Assembly (NCBI RefSeq): GCF_000262345.1
Contig: NZ_AJTQ01000062.1
Span: 1-64,000, forward strand
Length of the DNA: 64,000 nucleotides
Source of the DNA: Streptomyces xiaopingdaonensis
GTDB taxonomy: Bacteria > Actinomycetota > Actinomycetes > Streptomycetales > Streptomycetaceae
Direction of reading: 5' to 3'
A program made the translations under genes and the position numbers. Shown in pieces: positions 17,605 through 26,250 of the stretch. Positions within the stretch are counted from its first letter, which is position 1. Each line of letters starts with the position of its first letter. The notes under the pieces were generated by a model. The model saw only the letters and a program-made list of their open reading frames with translations, did not search any database and was not told the origin of the DNA.

Positions 17605-18594
17605 TCAGCGGCGCCGGCGCCAGGCCCGTCCGAGGACGAGCGCGCCAGCGAGGACGGCGGCAGCCGCGGGCGCCGCCCAGCGCAAGGTGTCGGCCGCGCC
17701 GCTCGCCTCGGGGACGGGGACGGGGGCGTAACGGCCGCGCGGGGGCGCGTGGTCGACCTCCTCCGCGCTGCGGCCGATCATCGTGCGGCGTGCGTGCCCC
17801 GCCTCGGCCGCCGACGGCTCGCCGGCCCCCTTGCGTTCCCCTTCCTCCACGGGATCGAGCGACGACGGCGGGATCTCGGCCTCGAAGAGGCCCGACCCCT
17901 CGACGCCCTCCTCCGCGGCCGACGGCTCCTCGGACGCGGGTCCCGCGGGGCCTTCCTCCTGCTCCGGCTCCTCGGCGCGCTCGGGCGGCTCCTGCGCCTC
18001 GGCGGGCTCCTGGGCGCCGGGGGGCTCGCCCTCCGGACGCGCGGCGCCGCTCTCGGGGCCGGGGATGCCGGGGATCGCCGGCTCGTTGTCGTCGGGTTCG
18101 CCGATGCCGCCCGAAGCGGGCGAAGCGGGCGAAGGAGTGCCCTCCTCCGCGAGGCTGTCGGCGAGGGCGGCGCCGAAACGGTCCAGCAGACGCACTCCGG
18201 CCGCGGCTGCCGTGTGCTCCTCCAGGTCGGCGAGGCGCCCGTCGCGCACGACCGAGCCGGAGCAGACGAGCCAGCTCCCCCGCGCGTCCTCCGCGTCCCG
18301 CGGTTCGACGACGAGCGAGAGGCGCACCGTCCCGTCGCCGCGCGCCTCCGTCCCCTCGCCCTCGACGGCGAAGCCGCCCCCGCGAGGGGAGAACTCGAGA
18401 CTCCCCCTGTAGGTGATGGTGGAGCCGCCGACGCGCAGCCGCAGCCGCCCGCTCAACCGGCCGCCGCGCGCCGTCTCTTCACCCTCCACCGCGTCCGGAC
18501 GCAGCCCCGGGAGGCAGCGCGCGACCCGCTCCCGCTCGGCGAGCGCGGCACGTACGGAGTCGGCGGGGAACGGTACGTACACCTCGTGCTCCAT
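17605..18594 (-). CDS. CoxG/SRPBCC-type protein with acidic linker and C-terminal membrane anchor
   Basis: This is a 329-residue protein. Residues 1-150 form an SRPBCC (START-like) hydrophobic-pocket domain resembling carbon monoxide dehydrogenase subunit G: EVYVPFPADSVRAALAERERVARCLPGL, then SGRLRLRVGGSTITYRGS. Next come about 130 residues very rich in Glu, Pro, Gly and Ala, then a single hydrophobic segment (WAAPAAAAVLAGALVLG) and a basic tail, so the START domain is probably tethered to the inner face of the membrane. CoxG proteins help recruit molybdenum hydroxylases to the membrane, but no coxLMS genes are in this window. The start ATG at 18594 is the family start. Confidence 0.82.
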   Translation of the reverse strand: MEHEVYVPFPADSVRAALAERERVARCLPGLRPDAVEGEETARGGRLSGRLRLRVGGSTITYRGSLEFSPRGGGFAVEGEGTEARGDGTVRLSLVVEPRDAEDARGSWLVCSGSVVRDGRLADLEEHTAAAAGVRLLDRFGAALADSLAEEGTPSPASPASGGIGEPDDNEPAIPGIPGPESGAARPEGEPPGAQEPAEAQEPPERAEEPEQEEGPAGPASEEPSAAEEGVEGSGLFEAEIPPSSLDPVEEGERKGAGEPSAAEAGHARRTMIGRSAEEVDHAPPRGRYAPVPVPEASGAADTLRWAAPAAAAVLAGALVLGRAWRRRR

Positions 18595-19195
18595 GACGGG
18601 GAGCCTATTACCCGGGCCCCGCACACACATATGACTGAGCACCATCTCTCCGCGCGCCGCCGGGAAATCCTCACCGTCCGGGTCGTTCCGGACACTCTCC
18701 GTGCGCATGCGGTCATACCTTCCGCACGGTCGGACGACGGCGCCGCGTCCGCGGCGCCAACACGGCTTGCGCGTCAGAGGGCTTGGGCGATGCGGGTCGG
18801 GGAAGGAGAGCCGGTCGGGAAGAGCACCACCCTGACGGCCTGCGGCGGTCGCCCTCGGCGGCGTCTGGTCGCCCACCGTCCGCGGCTCCGCGCGCCACCG
18901 CCCACGAGCGCGCCTCGGTGCACCAGGAGCCGGAGCCGACGACGAGCGAGCCCCTCGGCGACAAGACGACCGACACCTCGGCGGCAGAGCGGCCCGCCAA
19001 GTACCTGATGCCCGCACCGAGTTCGCGCATGGGGATGCCCAACTTCCGGCGGCCGCCCTTGACTCAGTCGGGCCGCCGGAGCAACTGGGCGGCACCGGCA
19101 GAGGCGGACTCCGTACGGGGGCGCCGGGCGCACAGCCCGCCGCGCGATGCGAAGTCCGCGCGCGCACAGCCCGGTTGAGACGCCACACCCCGCCT
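18595..19195. other. Gene-free interval
   Basis: About 600 bases lie upstream of the minus-strand CoxG-like gene and downstream of DUF2617. Open frames here are Arg/Pro/Ser-rich on both strands and look unreal. The first 100 bases contain an AT-richer patch (CACACACATATGACTG) that is a reasonable promoter location for the CoxG-like gene. Nothing else stands out. Confidence 0.5.
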
Positions 19196-19753
19196 TCAGC
19201 CGGTCACCGCCAGCGGCGCCACCTCGACGGAACCGGTACGGCGACCGGCAGGATGCAGGCCGACACGCGTCCGCGTGGCGACGAGGCACCCCTCCTGCGG
19301 GTAGGAATGCCAGGTGCGCCAGCGGAGTTGGCCCTCGTAGCGCTGGACGAGGAGCGCGGTGAAGGCGTTCGGGTCCCCGGGGAAGGTCCCCGCGAGGCCG
19401 TGCGGATGCTCCGCCACCAGCGCCAGCAGCTCCTGGGCCCGGCCCGCGAACGAGCCCTCGCCCAGGCGCTCCACCCGGGCTGCGAACTCGTACTCCAGGC
19501 AGTCGAGCCGGCGCGAGACCCCGAGCGGCAGCGGTGTGCTGCTGCCCGGCATACAGGCGACCGTCTCCGAGCAGCGGCCGTACTCCTCGTCGAGGAGGAC
19601 CTGGTGCGAGGCGCCGAGGAGGCGCAACTCGACGGAGGCACCGCCGAGTTCGAGGTGGAGCGAGGCGAGCGCAGGTAGCGGCTCGCACCCCAGCGCCCAG
19701 GCGAGGTCGCCGGCGCAGGTATCGGTGTAGGCGGTTTCGAGAATCGTGAGCAT
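19196..19753 (-). CDS. DUF2617 family protein
   Basis: This is a 185-residue conserved actinobacterial protein of unknown function. It opens MLTILETAYTDTCAGDLAWALG, and conserved blocks include LHLELGGASVELRLLGASHQVLL, a CLEYEFAARVERL helix, and WRTWHSYPQEGCLVATRTRV near the end. It is soluble with no signal peptide. The ATG at 19753 is the family start. It runs towards the CoxG-like gene on the same strand but 600 bases away. The fold and activity are not known to me. Confidence 0.85.
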   Translation of the reverse strand: MLTILETAYTDTCAGDLAWALGCEPLPALASLHLELGGASVELRLLGASHQVLLDEEYGRCSETVACMPGSSTPLPLGVSRRLDCLEYEFAARVERLGEGSFAGRAQELLALVAEHPHGLAGTFPGDPNAFTALLVQRYEGQLRWRTWHSYPQEGCLVATRTRVGLHPAGRRTGSVEVAPLAVTG

Positions 19754-20117
19754 GGTGGCTCCGCTGGCAGGCAGGAAGTGTGGAGCGGCTCGACTCCTGG
19801 GCATTCCTGCGCAGGGAGCCAGGACCGCGCGAACGCCGCCCCCTGCCCGCACCCTCGACCGCATCAGCCGGGGCTGCGCCGACCGGGGAGGCGTAATTAC
19901 GCAACCACGTAACTGCCGTACCGCTCAGGGGTTTTGCACAACTTCTCAGCATATTCATCCCCCAGGGGACGGTCAGCTCAGATGTTCTCCCCTGCGGTTC
20001 GACGCTGCCGGAACAGCAAGGCCCCGGGAGCCGAGCGGGCCTCCCGGGGCGTGCGCGTCCTGCGGCGGAGCGCGGCTTTTGCGCCTCAACTGCCGTGCAG
20101 CGGTGGATCTTTCGAGG
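19754..20117. other. Interval with a 12-base AT-rich palindrome
   Basis: There is no gene in about 360 bases. GCGTAATTACGC (19891-19902) is a perfect palindrome in an otherwise GC-rich setting, followed closely by AACCACGTAACT. It lies about 140 bases upstream of the DUF2617 start and could be an operator for it. Confidence 0.45.
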
Positions 20118-20330
20118 TCACTCGCCCCCGCCGCCGCCACCGCCGTCGCTGCCGCCGTCGTCGCCGCCACCGCTGCCGCCGTCGTCACCGCCGCCACCAC
20201 TGCGGCGACGGCGGGCGGCCGGCTCGGGCACCCGGGCGCCGGAGCCGCTCCCGTGCGAGCCGGTGCGCACCACCGTCATCACCATCCCCGCGACTGCGAG
20301 GACGAGCAGGAGGAAGAGGAAAACTGCCAT
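20118..20330 (-). CDS. Small single-span membrane protein with Gly/Asp-rich tail
   Basis: This is a 70-residue protein. The N-terminus is one membrane span (MAVFLFLLLVLAVAGMVMTVV), followed by a Gly/Ser stretch, an Arg-rich patch (AARRRRSGG) and a tail built from repeats of GGGDDGGS. A tail of this type could be unstructured or bind metal. ATG at 20330 or GTG at 20333 could start it. The coding sequence of the tail is a simple GCC/GTC repeat, so length may vary between strains. Function is unknown; similar small proteins are common in Streptomyces. Confidence 0.6.
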   Translation of the reverse strand: MAVFLFLLLVLAVAGMVMTVVRTGSHGSGSGARVPEPAARRRRSGGGGDDGGSGGGDDGGSDGGGGGGGE

Positions 20331-20522
20331 CACGAACCCCCGTGAAAGGACTCTCGCCCGTCACCCCGGCGGGCGAAGCGGCTCCGTACCGGTGCCGCCG
20401 TACGTCGGTTATTCCCCTGCCGCCGTACGGCAAAAGGGAGTTGAGGAAAGCCAGAGCTTCGCGGCGCACCGGCCGCCCGAGCGGTGTTGAGCTCCGCCCC
20501 GAGGTCGCAGAGGATGAGCTGC

Positions 20523-21716
20523 ATGTCCCGTACACCAGGAAGCCCTCGTCCGCTCCTCAACAGCCGCCTCTCCGGCTTCGGCACCACGATCTTCGCCGAG
20601 ATGTCCGCGCTCGCCGCGAAGACGGGCGCCCTCAACCTCGGCCAGGGCTTCCCCGACACCGACGGGCCCGAGGAGGTCCGCGAGGCCGCCGTCCGCGCGA
20701 TCCGCGACGGCAGGGGCAACCAGTACCCGCCGGGCCCCGGCGTCCCGGAGCTGCGCGAGGCCGTCGCCGAGCACCAGCACCGCTTCTACGGACACCTCGG
20801 GCTCTCCTACGACCCGGAGACCGAGGTGCTCGTCACCGCAGGCGCCACCGAGGCACTCGCCGCCGCCCTCCTCGCACTGCTGGAGCCGGGCGACGAGGTC
20901 ATCGCGCTGGAGCCGTACTACGACTCGTACGCGGCCGGCATCGCCATGGCCGGCGGCCGCCGCGTCCCGGTCACCCTGCGCCCGGCGGAGGACGGCTACC
21001 ACCTCGACCTCGACGAACTCCGCGACGCCGTCACCCCGCGCACCCGCCTGATCCTGCTCAACTCCCCCCACAACCCCACCGGTTCGGTCCTCACCGAGAC
21101 CGAGCTGCGCGCCGTCGCCGAGCTGTGCACCGAGCACGACCTCCTCGCCGTCACCGACGAGGTCTACGAGCACCTCGTCTACAGCGGCTCGCACCTCCCG
21201 CTCGCCTCCCTCCCCGGCATGCGCGAGCGCACGGTCACCATCAGCTCCGCGGGCAAGACGTGGTCGGTCACCGGGTGGAAGGTCGGCTGGGTCACTTCGA
21301 CGCCCGAACTCGTCACCGCCGTCCGCTCCGCGAAGCAGTTCCTCACCTACGTCTCCGCCGGCCCCTTCCAGTACGCCGTGGCCGAGGCGCTCCGCCTGCC
21401 CGACGCCTACTACCACGACCTCCGCGACGACCTGCGCGCCAAGCGCGACCTCCTCTCCCGGGGCCTCGCCGACGCCGGCTTCCGCGTCTTCCCGTCCGCC
21501 GGCACCTACTTCGTCACCACCGACATCCGCCCCCTCGGCGAGAGCGACGGCCCCGCCTTCTGCCTCGCCCTTCCTGAGCGCTGCGGCGTCGTCGCCGTCC
21601 CCAACCAGGTCTTCTACGACCACGCCGAGGAGGGCGCCCCGTACGTGCGCTTCGCCTTCTGCAAGCAGCGGGAGGTCTTGGAGGAGGCGTCGGAGCGGTT
21701 GCTCGCGTTGGGGTAG
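20523..21716 (+). CDS. PLP-dependent aminotransferase, kynurenine/methionine type
   Basis: This is a 397-residue fold-type I class I/II aminotransferase. It has the family N-terminal TIFAEMSALAAKTGALNLGQGFPDTDGP, GATEALAAALLALLEPGDEV, the substrate-binding NSPHNPTGSVLT, TDEVYEHLVY with the PLP-interacting Asp and Tyr, and SSAGKTWSVTGWKVGW with the PLP lysine. The final PYVRFAFCK carries the carboxylate-binding Arg. These features point to the kynurenine-oxoglutarate/methionine aminotransferase subgroup, though such proteins are often labelled DapC-like. ATG 20523 has GAGGATG upstream; an ATG nine bases earlier is possible. Kynurenine made by the kyn operon 9 kb away is a conceivable substrate. 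Confidence 0.9.
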   Translation: MSRTPGSPRPLLNSRLSGFGTTIFAEMSALAAKTGALNLGQGFPDTDGPEEVREAAVRAIRDGRGNQYPPGPGVPELREAVAEHQHRFYGHLGLSYDPETEVLVTAGATEALAAALLALLEPGDEVIALEPYYDSYAAGIAMAGGRRVPVTLRPAEDGYHLDLDELRDAVTPRTRLILLNSPHNPTGSVLTETELRAVAELCTEHDLLAVTDEVYEHLVYSGSHLPLASLPGMRERTVTISSAGKTWSVTGWKVGWVTSTPELVTAVRSAKQFLTYVSAGPFQYAVAEALRLPDAYYHDLRDDLRAKRDLLSRGLADAGFRVFPSAGTYFVTTDIRPLGESDGPAFCLALPERCGVVAVPNQVFYDHAEEGAPYVRFAFCKQREVLEEASERLLALG

Positions 21717-21756
21717 GGCGAACTCGTGGGCGGCTCGGGCGGGTTGGGCGCTCCCG

Positions 21757-21918
21757 TCAGCCCGCGGAGTCCCACAGGTCCCGCAGGTGCTGCTCGATCT
21801 CCCGGCGCAGTTGCGCGACGCGCCTGCCCAACTCGTCGCTGTCGGCCGGCCCCTGCCCGTCGGCCTCGTCCCTGCGGGGCGCGGGCTCCCGCTCGTGCGG
21901 CACGTCGGACTCGCTCAC
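21757..21918 (-). CDS. Small hypothetical protein of the XRE/DUF397 locus
   Basis: This is a 53-residue, strongly charged protein beginning MSESDVPHEREPAPRRDEAD and ending in an amphipathic helix DSDELGRRVAQLRREIEQHLRDLW, which could form a coiled coil. Its GTG start overlaps the stop of the upstream 80-residue gene by four bases (GTGA). Both are divergent from the XRE-DUF5753 regulator. I do not recognise a named family. Confidence 0.6.
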   Translation of the reverse strand: MSESDVPHEREPAPRRDEADGQGPADSDELGRRVAQLRREIEQHLRDLWDSAG

Positions 21919-22157
21919 CGTACGCCGCTCGCCTTCCGTGCTCCGGCCCCCGCGCGTACCGCGCCCGCGAGGGCGCGAGCCGTCGCGGGGCTGCACCGTC
22001 CCAGGTCCACCAGGGACACGCGCACGAGCGAGGACTCCGGCGCGGGATCGGGCGCGAGCGACGGCAGCGTGACCCCGCTCCCCCGCAGCGCCTCCCGGAG
22101 CTCCTCGCACGCCGCTTCGGCCTCTACCGCGCCCTCTTCCCGCTGCGTTGCCACCAT
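21915..22157 (-). CDS. Small conserved hypothetical protein divergent from XRE regulator
   Basis: This is an 80-residue protein with the pattern of a small family common next to XRE-DUF397 loci in Streptomyces: an N-terminal helix EAACEELREALRGSGVTLPSLAPDP, then SSLVRVSLVDLGRCSPATARALAGAVR. The VDLGRC..TARxLA motif is the recognisable part. GGGGAG precedes the ATG by about 10 bases; a GTG three codons upstream is an alternative. It is probably co-transcribed with the 53-residue gene and shares a roughly 130-base promoter region with the regulator. Role unknown. Confidence 0.72.
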   Translation of the reverse strand: MVATQREEGAVEAEAACEELREALRGSGVTLPSLAPDPAPESSLVRVSLVDLGRCSPATARALAGAVRAGAGARKASGVR

Positions 22158-22290
22158 CGGCTGCACTCTCCCCGATCCGCTGCATTCCCGACCCTGTACG
22201 CATTACCTTGCAGGCTCCGAGCATCGGCCTTTCCACGGCCGACCGACAGCCCTTCATTTCCCCGACACTTGCTGGGGAGAGGAGACGCAC

Positions 22291-23121
22291 ATGCCGGCAC
22301 GCCCACGCGAGCTCACCCCGGACCGCGGCGCCCGCCACCTCTTCGGCGCGAAGATGCGCACGCACAGGGAACGCGCAGGCATAAGCCTCGAAGGACTCGC
22401 GGAGGTGGTCAACATCAGCCGCAGCCACCTCTCCCGCATCGAGACGGCAGAGGCGATGCCGCCGCCCTCCCTGCCCGCCGCGCTCGACGCGGCCTTCGGA
22501 ACGGACGGCATCTTCGCGGAGCTGTATGCGCTGGCGAGCAGGGAGATCCATCCGGATCAGTTCCGGAGGAGAATGGAACTCGAAGCCCGCGCACGGCTGA
22601 TCGAGGAGTACGCAGGGCAGATCGTGCCCGGCCTCGTTCAGACGCCCGACTACGCACGAGCGCAATTCGTCGTCTCCGGCCCGAAGGCGCAGCCTGAAGA
22701 GATCGAGCAACTGCTCGCGGCCAGAATGAGCCGGCAGTCGCTCCTCAGCAGCAACTCGGCCCCGGACTTGTCCCTGATCCTGGACGAGGCAGTACTACGG
22801 CGCTCGTTCGGCGACGCACCAACGATGCGGGCGCAGTTGGCGCGTCTCGTGGACCTGTCGCTCACACCGACATCCGTAGTACAGGTTCTCCCGTTCGCCC
22901 ATGGGGGACATGCTCTGCTGGGAGGCACACTCACGCTGATGACCTTGGAGGACGGCTCCCGAGTCGCCTACGAGGAGAGCATCTCGACGGGCACGCTCCT
23001 CGAAGACCTCGGCGTCGCGGCGGACCGTCAGCGCGCCTACGATCTGCTGAGAGCGTCCGCCCTGTCCCCCAAGGACTCGGCCGGATTCATCCGGTCCGTA
23101 ATGGAGGAACTACCGACATGA
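22291..23121 (+). CDS. XRE-family HTH regulator with DUF5753 domain
   Basis: This is a 276-residue transcriptional regulator. The HTH covers about residues 15-70 (LFGAKMRTHRERAGISLEGLAEVVNISRSHLSRIE). The rest is the DUF5753 ligand-like domain: EEYAGQIVPGLVQTPDYARA, LLAARMSRQSLL, LILDEAVLRRSFGD, and VVQVLPFAHGGHALLGG. GGGGAGAGGAG precedes the ATG. The stop overlaps the start of the DUF397 gene by four bases (ATGA). Pairs of this type, of which the BldB/AbaA-like and WhiJ-related loci are the studied examples, influence development and antibiotic production. That such a role applies here is inference. Confidence 0.93.
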   Translation: MPARPRELTPDRGARHLFGAKMRTHRERAGISLEGLAEVVNISRSHLSRIETAEAMPPPSLPAALDAAFGTDGIFAELYALASREIHPDQFRRRMELEARARLIEEYAGQIVPGLVQTPDYARAQFVVSGPKAQPEEIEQLLAARMSRQSLLSSNSAPDLSLILDEAVLRRSFGDAPTMRAQLARLVDLSLTPTSVVQVLPFAHGGHALLGGTLTLMTLEDGSRVAYEESISTGTLLEDLGVAADRQRAYDLLRASALSPKDSAGFIRSVMEELPT

Positions 23122-23324
23122 GCACCACCCCCGGCGTGACCCAGGCCGACTGGGTCAAGTCCAGCTACAGCGGTAACGGCGGAGGCAGTTGCGTCGAGTG
23201 GTCCCCCTCCTCCGCACTCCACGGCACCGTCCCCGTCCGCGACAGCAAGCAACCGGGGCTGCGGCCTCTGACGTTCTCCACGCAGACCTGGACCGCGTTC
23301 ACCTCCGCGCTCCGGCACGGCTGA
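23118..23324 (+). CDS. DUF397 domain protein
   Basis: This is a 68-residue protein made of one DUF397 domain: WVKSSYSGNGGGSCVEW, then VPVRDSKQPGLRPLTFSTQTWTAFTSALR. Such small proteins are partners of the XRE-DUF5753 regulator encoded immediately upstream and overlapping by four bases, which indicates translational coupling and stoichiometric co-expression. Genetic work on related loci suggests an antagonistic, antitoxin-like interaction. The biochemical mechanism is not established. Confidence 0.92.
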   Translation: MSTTPGVTQADWVKSSYSGNGGGSCVEWSPSSALHGTVPVRDSKQPGLRPLTFSTQTWTAFTSALRHG

Positions 23325-23371
23325 GGAGCCGCGACGGGCGGAGCCCAGGTGGCACACACGGAAGCCCGGAT

Positions 23372-23911
23372 TCACCGTCCTTCACACGTCAACTTCTCCC
23401 GATACGCCTTCGCATACGGCACGATGAGCTTCTTCATCGCCGCCTCGGTGTGCTCGTCAGGCGTCGGCACGTGCACTTCCAGGGTGAAGACCTCGGCACC
23501 TTGGCCGCCGCCGTCGGAGGCCACTACCTCCTCACCGGTAGCTCGGCAGGGTATGGCCGCTGAAGCGCCGCGGTCCCACACCGTGTATTGGCCGTCGCCG
23601 AAAGGCTTCGGCGCTGGGTTGCCTGCCGCGTCCGCAGCCGTCTCCCCCGCCCTGTGCCACTCGCCACGGGTGCTGATGGCGACTTTTTCGTCGACGAGGA
23701 CCTCACACCCTTCGAGTCCCCTGTTGGCGCCGAACCCACTCTCTTGCTGCTCGAGCTCTTCTCCTGACGTAAGCAAAGGCTCCAAGTACTCGGCCGGAAC
23801 GGGAACTTCACAAAGCGAGTTCGGAACTTCATACCCGCGCTCCGAGCCACACCCGGCAACGCTGAACGAGAGGGCAGCGGCCAAGAACGCCAATTTTACT
23901 TTGGACTTCAC
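23372..23911 (-). CDS. Lipoprotein of the WXG-like operon
   Basis: This is a 179-residue lipoprotein. It has a signal peptide with lipobox SVAGC (acylated Cys about 21). The mature chain contains four more Cys residues, likely two disulphides (NSLCEVP, GLEGCEVL, AAIPCRAT, EKLTCEG), in a small DUF3558-like beta fold. Its start overlaps the stop of the 776-residue gene by four bases (ATGA), so it is the third gene of that operon. It would face the outside of the membrane. GC is lower than the chromosome average. Function unknown; an accessory role to the exported partner proteins is inference. Confidence 0.85.
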   Translation of the reverse strand: MKSKVKLAFLAAALSFSVAGCGSERGYEVPNSLCEVPVPAEYLEPLLTSGEELEQQESGFGANRGLEGCEVLVDEKVAISTRGEWHRAGETAADAAGNPAPKPFGDGQYTVWDRGASAAIPCRATGEEVVASDGGGQGAEVFTLEVHVPTPDEHTEAAMKKLIVPYAKAYREKLTCEGR

Positions 23912-26238
23912 GAACTGTCCCCCGCAGACTCCCAGGCAGATCCCGCGGTGTGACCGGACTGTGCACCACTTCGCGCGGAACGCTTCAGGTCGTCAATGGT
24001 GTCGTAGTTGAGATCGCTATTGAGGGTCGCGTTGCTCACCGCGTTGCTCGCCGAATCTCTGGCCGCGTCGAGACCTTCCGTGTACTGCCGGTTCGCCTCG
24101 CCCTCAGCCTGGTCGGAAGAGTCACGGTAGACGCTGTCCATAACACTGGACTGGATGTCCTCCGACACCCAACCAATGACGTCACCAGCGATCGGCACCC
24201 GTTCCGCAACCTGGTCTGTTCCCATGCTCAGGATGCGATCCACCCATTTCTGCTTCTCGTCAGCAGCGTCGTTGAACTCCTGATCACTGGCCGCGTGGTA
24301 GTCCAACACCGCGTCGGCGCGGGCCTCGCTCATAATTCCGGCGACTACCCCACCCGGCTCAGTCGCTGCCCGCACCCTCTCTCCGAGGTCCACATTCGAC
24401 TCGCTGTCCCCGTTGATGACGCCGTCGACAACGTCCCTTGTATATGCCTGTTGGGCGGCGGTAATAGATCCGTACGCATCGGGGTCTTGACCGACCTCAG
24501 CCAGGAACCGCACAGCATCGCCGCTCTTGAACTCGGCCTCTTCCCCAAAGGACGGGAACACATCGCTGGAGACTTCCTCGCCTGAGACCGTCCTCTGGAA
24601 GTCCCCTATGTACTCCGCTGCGATGTCCCCGAGGCTTCCCCGCATCGCGTGGAGTGGACCGCTCTCCTCGTCCAGATCGCCGTTCTCGTTGTGACGGATC
24701 AACTCGGGATTGTTCCCGAATCTCTCGACCACCTCTTGCGCCAACTCCGCCCGTTCTGGCGTGTGCCGCACCGCGTCCGCCGACGCGTCACTGTCGTACG
24801 GTCGGCCTGTCGTGGCCGCCTCCAGGGCGTGCCCCAGGGCTTTCGGCCCCTCGTTGAGTGCTTGCTCGGCGTCCGGGTGGCCGACGAGGTTGAAGGCGTT
24901 GCGGTCGATGTTCCAGTGGAAGTCCTCTTTGGTGAACTCGTCCAGGTAGCTCGCGAATCCGGCGTCTCCGCCCTGGTCGACCGTGCCGTTCTCGTTGTAC
25001 TTCGTGGGAGGCTCGGTGAAGAACTTCTCGGCCGCGTCGGGACTGTGGCCGAGGGCCTCCAGCACGCTGTTGAGCGGGTCGTTCCCCGAGCCGAGCTTGC
25101 CCGACGGGTTGAAGCCGTACCGGTCGTCGCTACCGGCCGGGGAGTTGGTGAGGAACCGCCCCGGATCGTCCCGATGCAGCTGCGTGACGTGCTCCGCGAT
25201 CGGGTTCAGAAAGCCGGGGTCATAGTTGCCGTACCGCAGCAGGCCGCCCAACACCTGGTATCCGTAAGGGCGATTGGTCATGCCGCGCTGCCACTCGATG
25301 GGCTGGGTGCCCAGTCGGCGGAACTCCTCGCCCCAGCTCGCCGGAAGGTGGTACTTCCGGCCGTCGAGCCCTTGCGGGGCGTCCGGCTCGGTGGCGTTGG
25401 CGAGCGTGTGGCCCATGTTGCGCTGGAGTTGCTGTACGGCGTCGAGGCGCGTGGCGCTCGCGTCGTCGCCCGTGCCCTGGACGGACATCTGCGCGTAGAA
25501 CTCCAGGGCCTTCTCCGGACCCCCGAGCTTCTCGTAAACCCTGGTGGCGAACTCCCCGTTCTTCTCGCGGCCGTTCTGCTCCAGCAGCCTGTTGAGCTCG
25601 GACAGTTCCTTGGGCGACATCTCGTCGCCCTTCTCGGCGAGTTCTGCGGCGCGTTCGGCCTGGGCCTCGTTGAGTGAGGAGTACTCCGCATGACCCGCGT
25701 TGTACGCGTCACCGCCGTGCGCCTTCTTCAGCGCCCGCTTGATGTCGATGTCGAGGCCGGCGGCCTTCTCGATGTGCGGGTTGACCCGCTTCGCGTAGCC
25801 GCGCCCCTGCTCGTTGAGGGCCTGCTGGTCCTCGGGAAGGATCGCGCCGCGCGGGGTGTCCCCCGCGTAGTGGAAGGAGACCGTCCCGTCGCCGTTGTCC
25901 TGTTCGCGGAAGGACGCCTCGTGCGCCTCCCGCACGACGCCCTTCACCGCCGACTGGTGCGCGGCCAACTCCGCGCGGACATCGCTGAGAGTGCTGTAAA
26001 TGCTGTCCGCTTCGCCGGCGAGGTCCCCGAACTCCTTCGCCGTCTTGTCCACGAAACCGCGGGTGACCTCAGCATTGACGCCGGCCCATCGCGCCTTCTC
26101 GGACTTGGCCAGCATGCCGTCCCTGGCTTCCTGCGCCAGGGTCTCCAGGTCGTCGCGCACCTGCTTCCAGTCGCCGACAGCCGTGGCCAGCTTCGTCAGA
26201 TCGACCTCGACGAGATCGGTGAAAGTGAGATGCCCCAT
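23908..26238 (-). CDS. Large WXG-like hypothetical protein, probable type VII-associated
   Basis: This is a 776-residue soluble protein with no signal peptide. The first 110 residues are helical with a WAG turn (EKARWAGVNAEV) like the WXG hairpin of type VII secretion substrates. The middle (about 160-560) is helical with YHLPASWGEEFRRLG and repeated Asn/Asp-rich NENGxxD motifs; this layout resembles large Streptomyces proteins of the DUF6571 kind, but that call is tentative. The C-terminal 250 residues are Asp/Ala/Ser-rich. It follows the 159-residue gene by 12 bases and overlaps the lipoprotein gene. GC falls from about 68% in the N-terminal half to about 57% near the C-terminus, a sign of recombination or a swapped C-terminal module. 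Confidence 0.8.
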   Translation of the reverse strand: MGHLTFTDLVEVDLTKLATAVGDWKQVRDDLETLAQEARDGMLAKSEKARWAGVNAEVTRGFVDKTAKEFGDLAGEADSIYSTLSDVRAELAAHQSAVKGVVREAHEASFREQDNGDGTVSFHYAGDTPRGAILPEDQQALNEQGRGYAKRVNPHIEKAAGLDIDIKRALKKAHGGDAYNAGHAEYSSLNEAQAERAAELAEKGDEMSPKELSELNRLLEQNGREKNGEFATRVYEKLGGPEKALEFYAQMSVQGTGDDASATRLDAVQQLQRNMGHTLANATEPDAPQGLDGRKYHLPASWGEEFRRLGTQPIEWQRGMTNRPYGYQVLGGLLRYGNYDPGFLNPIAEHVTQLHRDDPGRFLTNSPAGSDDRYGFNPSGKLGSGNDPLNSVLEALGHSPDAAEKFFTEPPTKYNENGTVDQGGDAGFASYLDEFTKEDFHWNIDRNAFNLVGHPDAEQALNEGPKALGHALEAATTGRPYDSDASADAVRHTPERAELAQEVVERFGNNPELIRHNENGDLDEESGPLHAMRGSLGDIAAEYIGDFQRTVSGEEVSSDVFPSFGEEAEFKSGDAVRFLAEVGQDPDAYGSITAAQQAYTRDVVDGVINGDSESNVDLGERVRAATEPGGVVAGIMSEARADAVLDYHAASDQEFNDAADEKQKWVDRILSMGTDQVAERVPIAGDVIGWVSEDIQSSVMDSVYRDSSDQAEGEANRQYTEGLDAARDSASNAVSNATLNSDLNYDTIDDLKRSARSGAQSGHTAGSAWESAGDSS

Positions 26239-26250
26239 CGCCGCCCGCCC

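Noticed and set aside
20118..20330. The GGGDDGGS repeat coding region as a CRISPR or tandem repeat array
   Set aside because: It is a short GCC/GTC-type codon repeat inside a small membrane protein, without spacers.
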